From Chelativorans xinjiangensis (GTDB lineage Bacteria; Pseudomonadota; Alphaproteobacteria; Rhizobiales; Rhizobiaceae), in NCBI RefSeq assembly GCF_009812055.1, contig NZ_WQNH01000016.1:21820-85819 (forward strand): a DNA stretch of 64,000 bases. Direction: 5' to 3'. The notes beneath the pieces were generated by a model. It was given only the letters and a program-made list of their open reading frames with translations, was not told the origin of the DNA and ran no database searches. This document shows, in pieces, positions 53,322-61,013 of the stretch. The translations under genes were made by a program, and so were the position numbers. How positions within the stretch are numbered: the stretch's first letter is position 1; every line of letters starts with the position of its first letter.

Positions 53322-54203
53322 TCAGCGGTAGTTGTCGGGACAGAGCTCACGCGCCGTCAGCCCCTCCGGTGCGGCTTCGGCGGAGGTAAAGTCGTATTTC
53401 GCCATGATCGTATCCACTGTGCCGTCGGCTTTCCGCTCCCTCAGGCTCTCATTGTAGAGGTCGCGAAGCGCCGTGTCCTCGGGTCGGAACGCAATCGCGG
53501 CATAGTTTGCGGCTTCCCGGCCGTTCTCGACGAGGCCGGTGAAGGGGGTAGCGCGCTCGATGCCTTTGATGTTGGGGTCCTTGAGAACCGAGATCGCCGT
53601 TGCGGAGGAATAGGTCGCCGCGTCGATGCGGCCGGCGAGCAGCGCGGCGACGCCGGCCTCTACACTCTGGAATTGCTGCAACTGGGTTTCCGGCACGCCG
53701 GCCTTGAGTGCGTTTTCCGTGTTCGAGCTGCCCCGTCCGCCGCCAAGCCTGATCTGCGGATTGGCGGCGATGTCGGCGTAGCTGTGGATGTTCAGCGGAT
53801 TGTCCGCCTTGACGAGCACGCCGTCGCCGATGGCGAGATCGGGATCGCTGAAGACGACCTGCTCGCATCGGACCGGCGTGATCGCCATACCGGAAGCGAC
53901 GACGTCGATGCGCCGTGCAAGCAGGCTCGGTATCAGCGCGCCGAAATCCATCACCACGAACTCGACCTTGTCGATCCCGACCGGTCCGAGGACCGCCTCG
54001 ATCATGTCGGGGTGGAAGCCGGCCACTTCGCCGGCCTCCGTCCTGAAGCCCCAGGGTGCGCGATTGTGGATTCCGATGGTGATGCGGCCTTCTTCAAGGA
54101 CACGATCCTTGATCGGCTCTGCATGAGCCGTGTGCGCACCGATAGCGGCCGGCGTGCCCACAAGCATCAGGGCTGCCACGAAAATCTTCGACAGGGCAAA
54201 CAT
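53322..54203 (-). CDS. EhuB-like substrate-binding protein 2
   Basis: A 293-residue periplasmic binding protein with signal peptide (IFVAALMLVGTPAAIGAHTAHA). The mature region has ITIGIHNRAPWGFRTEAGEVAGFHPDMIEAVL, MDFGALIPSLLARRIDVVASGMAITPVRCEQVVFSDPDL, NIHSYADIAANPQIRLGG and a C-terminal TARELCPDNYR. The E-R-C-E-x-V-x-F-S pattern and the H-S-Y-x-D-I-A-A-N-P segment recall EhuB, the ectoine-binding protein. It is about 60% alike by eye to the product of the next gene upstream, so one arose by duplication. Confidence 0.88.
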   Translation of the reverse strand: MFALSKIFVAALMLVGTPAAIGAHTAHAEPIKDRVLEEGRITIGIHNRAPWGFRTEAGEVAGFHPDMIEAVLGPVGIDKVEFVVMDFGALIPSLLARRIDVVASGMAITPVRCEQVVFSDPDLAIGDGVLVKADNPLNIHSYADIAANPQIRLGGGRGSSNTENALKAGVPETQLQQFQSVEAGVAALLAGRIDAATYSSATAISVLKDPNIKGIERATPFTGLVENGREAANYAAIAFRPEDTALRDLYNESLRERKADGTVDTIMAKYDFTSAEAAPEGLTARELCPDNYR

Positions 54204-54239
54204 GCTGGCTCCTTATTGCTGGAGGAAGTGAAGAAGGCG

Positions 54240-55118
54240 CTAGCCGTTCCCGCTGCAGATCTGCTCCTGGGTCAGATCGGGCGCGGTCTCCGATTCCGCA
54301 AAGCCGTATTTCTTCATGATATCGGCTACGGTCCCGTCCGCCTTCATCTCGGCCAGCCGCGCATTATAGGCATCCCGCAGATCCGTATCTTGCGGATGGA
54401 AGGCGATGGCCGAGTAGCCGGACTTCTCGCGCCCATTCTCCTGGATCACGCCGGTAAACGGCTCCGCGCGCTCGATGCCTGTGATCTTCGGATCCTGCAG
54501 CACCGAGATCGCCGTGGGAGCGGAGAAGGAGATCGCATCCACGCGGCCGCCAAGAAGCGCTGCAACAGTGGACTCGGTATCCTGCAGCATCATAGTGCGG
54601 TCTTCCGGCACGCGCGCCTCCGCAGCATTGGCGGCATTGGCGCTGCCGCGGGTAACGCCGAACCGCACCTCAGTGTTCGCGGCTATGTCCTCATAGCTGT
54701 GAATGTCGAACGGATTGCCCTCCTTCACGAGGACGGCATCCTTGAGGCTGAGGTCGGGATCGCTGAAGGCAACCGCCTCGCAGCGCACCGGCGTGATGTA
54801 GAGGCCGGAGGCGACCGCATCGAACCGGCGCGACGTAAGCCCCGGAATGAGCGCGCCGAAGTCGGAGATCACGAAATCGATCTCCGTGACGCCGATCGGC
54901 TCAAAAGCGGCACGCACGAGATCAGGGCTGAAGCCGGCGACCTCCCCATTCTCGCCACGGAATCCCCATGGCGCCCGATTGTGTATCCCGACGGTGATCT
55001 TCCCCTCGGATTTGATCCTCTCCAGTGTTGACTGGGCTGCGGTGGAGAATACGACCGCACCGAGTGCGAGTGCCGTCGCGGCACCCCCGATCACCGCCCG
55101 TCTTGTCATCTTGTTCAT
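54240..55118 (-). CDS. EhuB-like substrate-binding protein 1
   Basis: A 292-residue paralogue of the downstream binding protein: RAVIGGATALALGAVVFST-like signal peptide with two Arg (possible Tat-like RRAV start), then ITVGIHNRAPWGFRGENGEVAGFSPDLVRAAF, SDFGALIPGLTSRRFDAVASGLYITPVRCEAVAFSDPDL, and LTQEQICSGNG at the end. The start is ambiguous: ATG 55118 or GTG 55127, the latter closer to AGAGGG. It is the first gene of the leftward operon, controlled by the promoter/operator at 55159-55186. Two binding proteins for one membrane complex suggest two related ligands. Confidence 0.87.
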   Translation of the reverse strand: MNKMTRRAVIGGAATALALGAVVFSTAAQSTLERIKSEGKITVGIHNRAPWGFRGENGEVAGFSPDLVRAAFEPIGVTEIDFVISDFGALIPGLTSRRFDAVASGLYITPVRCEAVAFSDPDLSLKDAVLVKEGNPFDIHSYEDIAANTEVRFGVTRGSANAANAAEARVPEDRTMMLQDTESTVAALLGGRVDAISFSAPTAISVLQDPKITGIERAEPFTGVIQENGREKSGYSAIAFHPQDTDLRDAYNARLAEMKADGTVADIMKKYGFAESETAPDLTQEQICSGNG

Positions 55119-55158
55119 GGCAATCACTCATCCCTCTGAAGGTTGACAGGCAGGCATG

Positions 55159-55186
55159 ACCATACTAGGTATACCTGGTCTGTCAA
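55159..55186 (-). promoter_or_regulatory. Promoter of the uptake operon with embedded GntR operator
   Basis: On the minus strand TTGACA (55186-55181), a 16-bp spacer and TATGGT (55164-55159) form the promoter. The perfect palindrome AGGTATACCT (55167-55176), with the GT-n-AC pattern bound by HutC-type GntR proteins, lies in the spacer, so repressor binding would block polymerase. A second TTGACA faces right at 55143-55148. Confidence 0.7.
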
Positions 55187-55263
55187 TAGGGGCCGGATGC
55201 TGCAGCGAGGGAATGGATGATGATGGAAAGACCAGCGGCACGAATGATCAGCGGAGCTTCCTG

Positions 55264-56022
55264 ATGGCCAGGAAAGCTTTACCTCTGAATGGCTCGTCCC
55301 TCCATGAAGGCGTGCGAGAGGAGATACGCAAGCGCATCGCCTCCGGGCTCTACAAGCCCGGTCAGGCGATCCCCTCCACCGCGCAGCTGGGCGAGGAATT
55401 CGACGTCAGCCCCATCACCGTGAAGCGGGCTTTGCGCGACCTCCAGTCCGCCGGTGCGCTGACCTCCGTGCCCGGCAAGGGGACCTTCGTGAAGGAGCAG
55501 CACCGCTTTCTGCGGGAGCTGGATGTCTGGGTTTCCTCGATGGAAAACGCACGTCGGCTTGGTTTCGAGCCGACGATGGAGCTGATCTCGATCACGAAAG
55601 AGAAAATCACCGACCCCACGTTGAGCGTCTTCAACCCGCCGGATGAGGCGCAGCTTTGCGTGCGCAAAATCATCTACGCGGACGGCACGCCGATCATGTA
55701 CGACGCGGCCTATCTGTCGACCGATGTTCCCGACGCGATCGTTGACGAATTCGGCGAACGCTTCGTGATCGATGCGCTGCGGCGTCACAAGATCGAACTG
55801 ATGGACATAAGAATAGTGATCGATGCAGCCCCGGCCTCTCCGGGAGCGCAGCAGGCGTTCTCGATCCCGAACGGATATCCGATGCTGCGCCGGCTTTACC
55901 TCATCAAAACCATAAGGCCGGGCATCCGCGTCATCGGCGTGGTCGAATCGCCCTTTGACCGGCTCGCCTGTTCAATCAATCTGCCCGCCAAGACGATCGC
56001 CCGGATGGAGAGGCCTTCATGA
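55264..56022 (+). CDS. GntR-family regulator with UTRA domain (HutC type)
   Basis: A 252-residue regulator: GVREEIRKRIASGLYKPGQAIPSTAQLGEEFDVSPITVKRALRDLQSAGALTSVPGKGTFV is the GntR winged helix (residues 14-75), and the UTRA ligand-binding domain follows (LCVRKIIYADGTPIMYDAAYLSTDVPD, GYPMLRRLYLIKT). I choose ATG 55264, with GGAG 8 nt upstream; ATG 55213 would add 17 residues. It is the first gene of the rightward catabolic operon and is divergent from the uptake operon, with the operator between. It most likely represses both until the substrate or a degradation product binds. Confidence 0.9.
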   Translation: MARKALPLNGSSLHEGVREEIRKRIASGLYKPGQAIPSTAQLGEEFDVSPITVKRALRDLQSAGALTSVPGKGTFVKEQHRFLRELDVWVSSMENARRLGFEPTMELISITKEKITDPTLSVFNPPDEAQLCVRKIIYADGTPIMYDAAYLSTDVPDAIVDEFGERFVIDALRRHKIELMDIRIVIDAAPASPGAQQAFSIPNGYPMLRRLYLIKTIRPGIRVIGVVESPFDRLACSINLPAKTIARMERPS

Positions 56023-57221
56023 GCGCCCTGATGGTCGTTTCAGGGCCAATCTCAGGTCCGCTACCGCCCGCCCCGGAGGTTCCGGCAGATGAACTTGAGG
56101 CGCGGCTGAAGAACCTCCGCAAGGAGATGGAGCAAGACCGTCTCGACGCCATCGTCCTTTCGGACAGGAAAAACATCGAGTATTTCACGGACTTCCGCAC
56201 GCTCTCCTGGGCCTACAAGGCGCGCCCGGTTTTCGCACTGATTACCGCTGCCGATCTCGTCGTCTTTGGCAGCATGGCGGAATCGAAGAATGTGCACCTG
56301 AGACCGCGCGCATTCACCGCGCAATACTATGACGGCTATCTGGCCGAAGCCGTGGCGGCACTTGCCGACATCATCCGGAAGGCCTTCAAGGGGATGGCGC
56401 CCAGAATTGCCGTCGACTACGGCCAGGACATGCTGGGCCGCGGCTCGCTGGAACTGGTCGACGCGCTGCGTGGCCTGTCCGCGAAGGGTAAGGTCGAAGC
56501 CGCCGGGAGGACGCTGTGGCGGGTCCGCCTCGTCAAGTCGCCCTTCGAGGTCGAGCTGAAACGCACCGCCTTCGCCATTGTGAACGATGCCTTCGACCGC
56601 ACCATCGCGGAGGCGCGCATCGGCATGCCCGAATTCGAGCTCTGCCAGAGGATGCAGGCGCAGATCTTTCTGAACGGTGCGGAGAGCGCCGACCCGATCG
56701 CCATGCTGTTCAGCAAGGGCGACTTCGCCTACGGCCGCCCTCCGGGCACGCGCCGGCTGGAGCCCGGCCACTATGTCTGGACCGATTTCCGCGCCACCTA
56801 TGGCGGCTATCCGGCGGACCGCAACCGCACCGCGCGAGCCGGCGAGCCCGAGGCGTGGGAGCAGGAGACCTATACATCGATGCGCGACATGACGGTTGCG
56901 CTTGCCCGCTCCGTGCGCCCGGGCATGACTTGCGCCGATGTCTACGCAAATTTCGAGAAGCTGTGGGCGGAACTCAAGCTGGGCGAAGTTTACGGCATGG
57001 TCTCGCGCATCGGCCATGGCGGCGGGTTGGACGTCACCGAACCGCCGTCGATCTCGCCAACGGATCAGGAGGTGATCTGCCCCGGTATGATCCTCCACTT
57101 GGAGCCGAAGCTCGAGCGCGATGGTGCGGTCTTCCAGTTCGAGGAGGTGATCCATGTGCGCGACGACGGCATCGAGTTCCTGAGCGCACTCTCGCCGGAA
57201 ACGATCCCGGTCATCCGCTGA
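56019..57221 (+). CDS. M24-family metallopeptidase (DoeA/EutD-type)
   Basis: A 400-residue protein with the two-domain creatinase/prolidase fold. The N-terminal domain has LRKEMEQDRLDAIVLSDRKNIEYFTDF. The pita-bread domain keeps the metal ligands: Asp in VWTDFRATYGGYPADRNRT (two Asp), His in SRIGHGGGLDVTEPP and Glu in LHLEPKLE and QFEEVIHV. In ectoine degradation an M24 protein opens the ring (DoeA/EutD), and the neighbours fit such a role, but creatinine- or peptide-like substrates are possible. Overlaps the GntR gene by 4 bp. Confidence 0.85.
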   Translation: MSALMVVSGPISGPLPPAPEVPADELEARLKNLRKEMEQDRLDAIVLSDRKNIEYFTDFRTLSWAYKARPVFALITAADLVVFGSMAESKNVHLRPRAFTAQYYDGYLAEAVAALADIIRKAFKGMAPRIAVDYGQDMLGRGSLELVDALRGLSAKGKVEAAGRTLWRVRLVKSPFEVELKRTAFAIVNDAFDRTIAEARIGMPEFELCQRMQAQIFLNGAESADPIAMLFSKGDFAYGRPPGTRRLEPGHYVWTDFRATYGGYPADRNRTARAGEPEAWEQETYTSMRDMTVALARSVRPGMTCADVYANFEKLWAELKLGEVYGMVSRIGHGGGLDVTEPPSISPTDQEVICPGMILHLEPKLERDGAVFQFEEVIHVRDDGIEFLSALSPETIPVIR

Positions 57222-57250
57222 AAATTCCCCTCCTCAACCGGTCTTGAGAT

Positions 57251-58276
57251 ATGTCGACACCGACACGCATCTGGTCGCCCATCGAATTCGAGCGGAACGG
57301 AAAGCAGGCCGATTCCCTGCGGCTTCCCATCTCCAACGACCTTTCCGCCTACGGGTGGATACCGATCCCGATCGTCTCCATCAGGAATCGCGCAGGGCCA
57401 ACGGCCGTGCTCATCGCCGGCAGCCACGGCGATGAATATGAGGGGCAGATCGCCCTTCTCGATCTCGCTCGTTCCATCGAGGCAAATGAAATCCAAGGCC
57501 GGATCATCATCCTCCCGGCGCTCAACTTCCCGGCCGTGAATGCCGGCCGCCGTGTGTCGCCGCTGGACGACGGCAATCTCAATCGTCTTTATCCCGGCAA
57601 GGCGCACGGCACGGCGACGGAGATGATCGCGCACTATGTCACGGAAGTGCTTTTGCCGATGGCCGATCTCGTGGTCGACCTTCATTCCGGCGGCCGCTCG
57701 CTCGACTATATGCCCTGCGCGCTGATCCGCCCCTCGGCCGATCGGGAACGGCATAAGCGGCTCTTGGAGCTGGTGAGGGTGTTTGGGGCTCCCATTAGCT
57801 ATCTCACCGACGGCACAGGTGGCGGAGGAGGAACCACCCTGCCGGCCGCGGCCGAACGGCTGGGTGTGCCTGTGATCACCACCGAGCTGGGCGGCGGCGC
57901 CACGTTCAACCACGTGGGAAGGGATCTTGCCAGTTCCGGCATCATGCGGCTTCTGCACCATATCGGCATTTGGCCGGACGATAGGATGGAAGAAGCGCCC
58001 CCCACGCGCCTGATGGAAGTGCCGGGGCGGGAATATTTTCTTTACGCGGATGCGGATGGTCTGTTCGAGCCGGCCGTGGCTCCGGGCGAGGAGGTGACGC
58101 AAGGCCAGCATGCGGGGAATCTGCATCTGATCGAGCGCCCGACCGAGCCGCCCCTCCCCCTCGCCTTCCCGACTTCCGGGCTGATCGCCTGCCGCCGCTT
58201 TCCGACCCTCACCAGGCGTGGCGATTGCCTTTACGGACTGATGCGCGACATCGCCGATAATCGGGAGCAGACCTGA
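57251..58276 (+). CDS. AstE/AspA-family zinc deacylase (DoeB-like)
   Basis: A 341-residue enzyme of the succinylglutamate desuccinylase/aspartoacylase family: LIAGSHGDEYEGQIALLDLARSI holds the first zinc ligands (His, Glu), DDGNLNRLYPG is a substrate-binding motif, and VVDLHSGGRSLDY gives the third ligand; VITTELGGGATF supplies the catalytic Glu. In the ectoine pathway DoeB of this family removes the acetyl group from N-acetyl-diaminobutyrate. Its place after the M24 gene supports a ring-opening then deacylation sequence. Confidence 0.87.
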   Translation: MSTPTRIWSPIEFERNGKQADSLRLPISNDLSAYGWIPIPIVSIRNRAGPTAVLIAGSHGDEYEGQIALLDLARSIEANEIQGRIIILPALNFPAVNAGRRVSPLDDGNLNRLYPGKAHGTATEMIAHYVTEVLLPMADLVVDLHSGGRSLDYMPCALIRPSADRERHKRLLELVRVFGAPISYLTDGTGGGGGTTLPAAAERLGVPVITTELGGGATFNHVGRDLASSGIMRLLHHIGIWPDDRMEEAPPTRLMEVPGREYFLYADADGLFEPAVAPGEEVTQGQHAGNLHLIERPTEPPLPLAFPTSGLIACRRFPTLTRRGDCLYGLMRDIADNREQT

Positions 58277-58277
58277 A

Positions 58278-59444
58278 ATGAGCGCGGCCCAGCTCAACCC
58301 GCATGTCAGCGCGATGCGCTGCATCCGCTGCGACGCAAGGCACCCCGTGGCGGATTATTACGAGGGATGCCCCGACTGCCTGTCGACTGGCTTCCCCGCG
58401 AGTCTCGCGTTCGACTATCACCTTTCCGCAACATTCGATCCCCTCCGTCCGGAGCAGTGGCTTGCCTACCCGGGCCGGCCGTTCCTTGGCGAGGGACGGA
58501 CACCGCTGATCGGGCTTACCCGTCTGGCGGAGGAGGTCGGTGTTCGCAGCCTGTCCGCCAAATATGAAGGCACCAATCCGACCGGATCCCACAAGGACCG
58601 GATGAGCGCGCTTCTGGTCCAGCGTGCGAGCGACGTGGGCGCCGTCACCGTCGCCGCCGCCTCCAGCGGCAATGCAGGGGTTTCGCTGGCTGCCTATGCC
58701 GCCCGTGCTGGCCTGAAATGCGTCGTCGTCACCACGCCGAAGATGAGCGCGAACTGGCGCCGCGCGGTCGAGATGCATGGAGCCGAGCTCCTCGCCACGG
58801 CGACTGCCGAAGAACGATGGCAACTCGTTGCCCGCAAGGCGCGGGCCGGCGAATGGTATCCCGCAACCAACTACCTGACACCTCCCGTTGGCAGCAATCC
58901 GTTCGGCGTCGACGGCTATCGCGCCATCGCATTCGAGCTTTTCGGCCAGTCCAGAGGCGATCGGCCGACCGACATTCTCGTGCCGACATCGCGGGGCGAT
59001 GTTCTATGGGGTGTGGCACAGGGTTGGCACGACCTCCGGAAGGCCGGACTGATATCCGAACTTCCGAGGGTGCACGCGGTAGAGCCCTTTCCTCGCATCA
59101 AACGGGTGCTGAAGGGGGCCGATTTCCGCGATACCTTTCCCGGCGGTTCGGCCCTGGTTTCCCTCGGCGGCACAACCGTGGCCTTCCAGGCACTCGCAGC
59201 CTTGAAGCTGACCGGAGGCTCGGCGGTCGCCGTCGATGAGCAAGACGTCCTGCAAGACCAGAGCGCGCTCGCTCGGGCCGGCCTCTACTTGGAGCTCTCC
59301 AGCGCCTCCGCCCTGACGGGCCTGAGAACGCTGGCGCGGCAGGGGATCATATCGCCCGCAGCCCACGTGGTCCTTGTCGCCACCTCGCACGGTTACAAGG
59401 AAGAAGCGCGCTACGAACCCCTCCCCGTCACTTCCCTCAAATGA
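58278..59444 (+). CDS. Threonine synthase-like PLP enzyme
   Basis: A 388-residue fold type II PLP enzyme. The N-terminus has a zinc-finger-like CIRC...CPDC pair (residues 14-37). KYEGTNPTGSHKDRMSALLVQRA carries the PLP lysine, AAASSGNAGVSLAAYAARAGL is the phosphate-binding loop, and SLGGTTVAFQALAALKLTGG follows. The order of segments is that of threonine synthase, but the context is catabolic, so a beta- or gamma-elimination on a diamino- or hydroxy-amino acid is more likely. EutB in ectoine clusters is a related PLP enzyme. It starts 1 bp after the deacylase stop. Confidence 0.83.
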   Translation: MSAAQLNPHVSAMRCIRCDARHPVADYYEGCPDCLSTGFPASLAFDYHLSATFDPLRPEQWLAYPGRPFLGEGRTPLIGLTRLAEEVGVRSLSAKYEGTNPTGSHKDRMSALLVQRASDVGAVTVAAASSGNAGVSLAAYAARAGLKCVVVTTPKMSANWRRAVEMHGAELLATATAEERWQLVARKARAGEWYPATNYLTPPVGSNPFGVDGYRAIAFELFGQSRGDRPTDILVPTSRGDVLWGVAQGWHDLRKAGLISELPRVHAVEPFPRIKRVLKGADFRDTFPGGSALVSLGGTTVAFQALAALKLTGGSAVAVDEQDVLQDQSALARAGLYLELSSASALTGLRTLARQGIISPAAHVVLVATSHGYKEEARYEPLPVTSLK

Positions 59445-60781
59445 GGCCGCTTATGCCGTATATTGCCGAGACATTGGCCAGCTTCGCGGCCGAAACATCT
59501 AAACAGGACATTCCCGAGGCCGCATGGAGCGCCGCCGAGCGCTCCCTCCTTGACACGCTCGCCGCAATCATCGGCGGCGTGAACACGCAAAATGCCAGCG
59601 ATGCTCGTCGGGCATCGCTGGAAGTGTTCGGCCCCGGCAGCTTCTCTTGCTGGTTCGGCAAGGCCGACAAGATGCACTTCCTTGGAGCGCTCTTCTCCAA
59701 TTGCGCAGCGGCGAGCGCGCTGGACGTGGATGACGGACATCGCGGTGCCGCCGGCCACCCGGGGGCGGCCATCATTCCTGCCGTGCTGATGGAGGCGGAA
59801 CACCGGCCAGTGAGTGGAGAGGATCTGCTCGCCGCCGTCATCATCGGCTATGACGTGGCATTGCGGATTGGAGAAGCGCGGCGCCTGCACGAGGAGATCA
59901 GCTTCGCCAGCGGCATCTGGACCTGCTACGGCGTGGCGGCTGCGTTGGGGCGGCTCCGAGGCCTGTCCGCGGGCCAGATCGCCCACGCCATGGCCATCGC
60001 TGGGGCAGAGGCGCCACAAAATCTCCCGCAGGGCGCTTGCCGGGCGAGCTCAGTGAAGGGCAGCAGCCCCTGGTCAACCGTGACTGCCACCGTCGCAGTT
60101 GCGCGCACCGCCGCCGGCGCTACGGGATCGATCGACCTGCTCGACAGGGGAGACGCTTACCAGGTCGCGGCCATTCCGAAGGGCTTGGCAGAGCGATGGC
60201 CGATCACCGAAGCCTATTTCAAGCCCTATGCGTCGTGCCGGTATACCCACCCCGTGATCGATGCCATCCTCCAGATCAAACGGGGGATGGGACCGGAACC
60301 AGCGTCCATCCAATCGCTGCATGTCGAGATTTTCCCCGAGGCCTCGAAGCTCCCCAACAGCGTCGCACCAACGTCGCTGGAGGACGCACAGTTTTCGCTG
60401 CCCTATTGCGCCGCCTTGGCGGCGGTAAGAGACGCGGCAGCGTTCCGCCCTCTCAAACCGGACAGCCTCCGAGACCAGCAAGTGCTCAAGCTGGCCGAGC
60501 AGATCAGCATTGATTACTCGAAGGAATTTGCCGGCGCGTTTCCGCAACGTACACCCGCACGCGTGACAATCGTTTCACGCGATAATCCGAGCAGCGTCTA
60601 TGTTGATCCTCCCCTCGGTGATCCGCATAAACCATTGGGCGACGATGATCTGATCAGGAAACTGGTTGATTTCGGAAATGGCGTCGCCCCTGAGGAGCAC
60701 CTGTTCCGGGTGGCAAGCAAATGCCTAACGCTAAAGGGTATGGGTCATCTGCCCTTCGACGCCAGATTGTTGCGCCTCTAG
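59441..60781 (+). CDS. MmgE/PrpD family protein 2
   Basis: A 446-residue MmgE/PrpD protein: ERSLLDTLAAIIGGVNTQNASDARR, ASALDVDDGHRGAAGHPGAAIIPAVLMEAE (D-D-G-H...H-P), IWTCYGVAAALGRLRG and FKPYASCRYTHPVIDAILQ. It is a clear but distant relative of the protein encoded at 49766-51169. The ATG overlaps the stop of the PLP gene (ATGA); ATG 59453 is an alternative. It is last in the rightward operon. A hydro-lyase or isomerase role on a deaminated product is inferred. Confidence 0.88.
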   Translation: MRPLMPYIAETLASFAAETSKQDIPEAAWSAAERSLLDTLAAIIGGVNTQNASDARRASLEVFGPGSFSCWFGKADKMHFLGALFSNCAAASALDVDDGHRGAAGHPGAAIIPAVLMEAEHRPVSGEDLLAAVIIGYDVALRIGEARRLHEEISFASGIWTCYGVAAALGRLRGLSAGQIAHAMAIAGAEAPQNLPQGACRASSVKGSSPWSTVTATVAVARTAAGATGSIDLLDRGDAYQVAAIPKGLAERWPITEAYFKPYASCRYTHPVIDAILQIKRGMGPEPASIQSLHVEIFPEASKLPNSVAPTSLEDAQFSLPYCAALAAVRDAAAFRPLKPDSLRDQQVLKLAEQISIDYSKEFAGAFPQRTPARVTIVSRDNPSSVYVDPPLGDPHKPLGDDDLIRKLVDFGNGVAPEEHLFRVASKCLTLKGMGHLPFDARLLRL

Positions 60782-61013
60782 TCCATATGGGCGCGTCCCG
60801 CACAGCCGTGCAACGGACGAGAATTGGGAACCCTGGCTGTTCAGGACAGGTGCTGACGTAAGCTAAGGCGTTGCATAAGCGGCTCCGCGTCACTTTCATC
60901 TATGTCTACCTAGCCACCTGCAGCGGCATGGTTGTTGAGGCATCGCGGCTCGAGCGAATCGGGTATGGACCGCGGCCTCGCAATCATCGCAGATAATCTT
61001 CTGACCAGTACTC

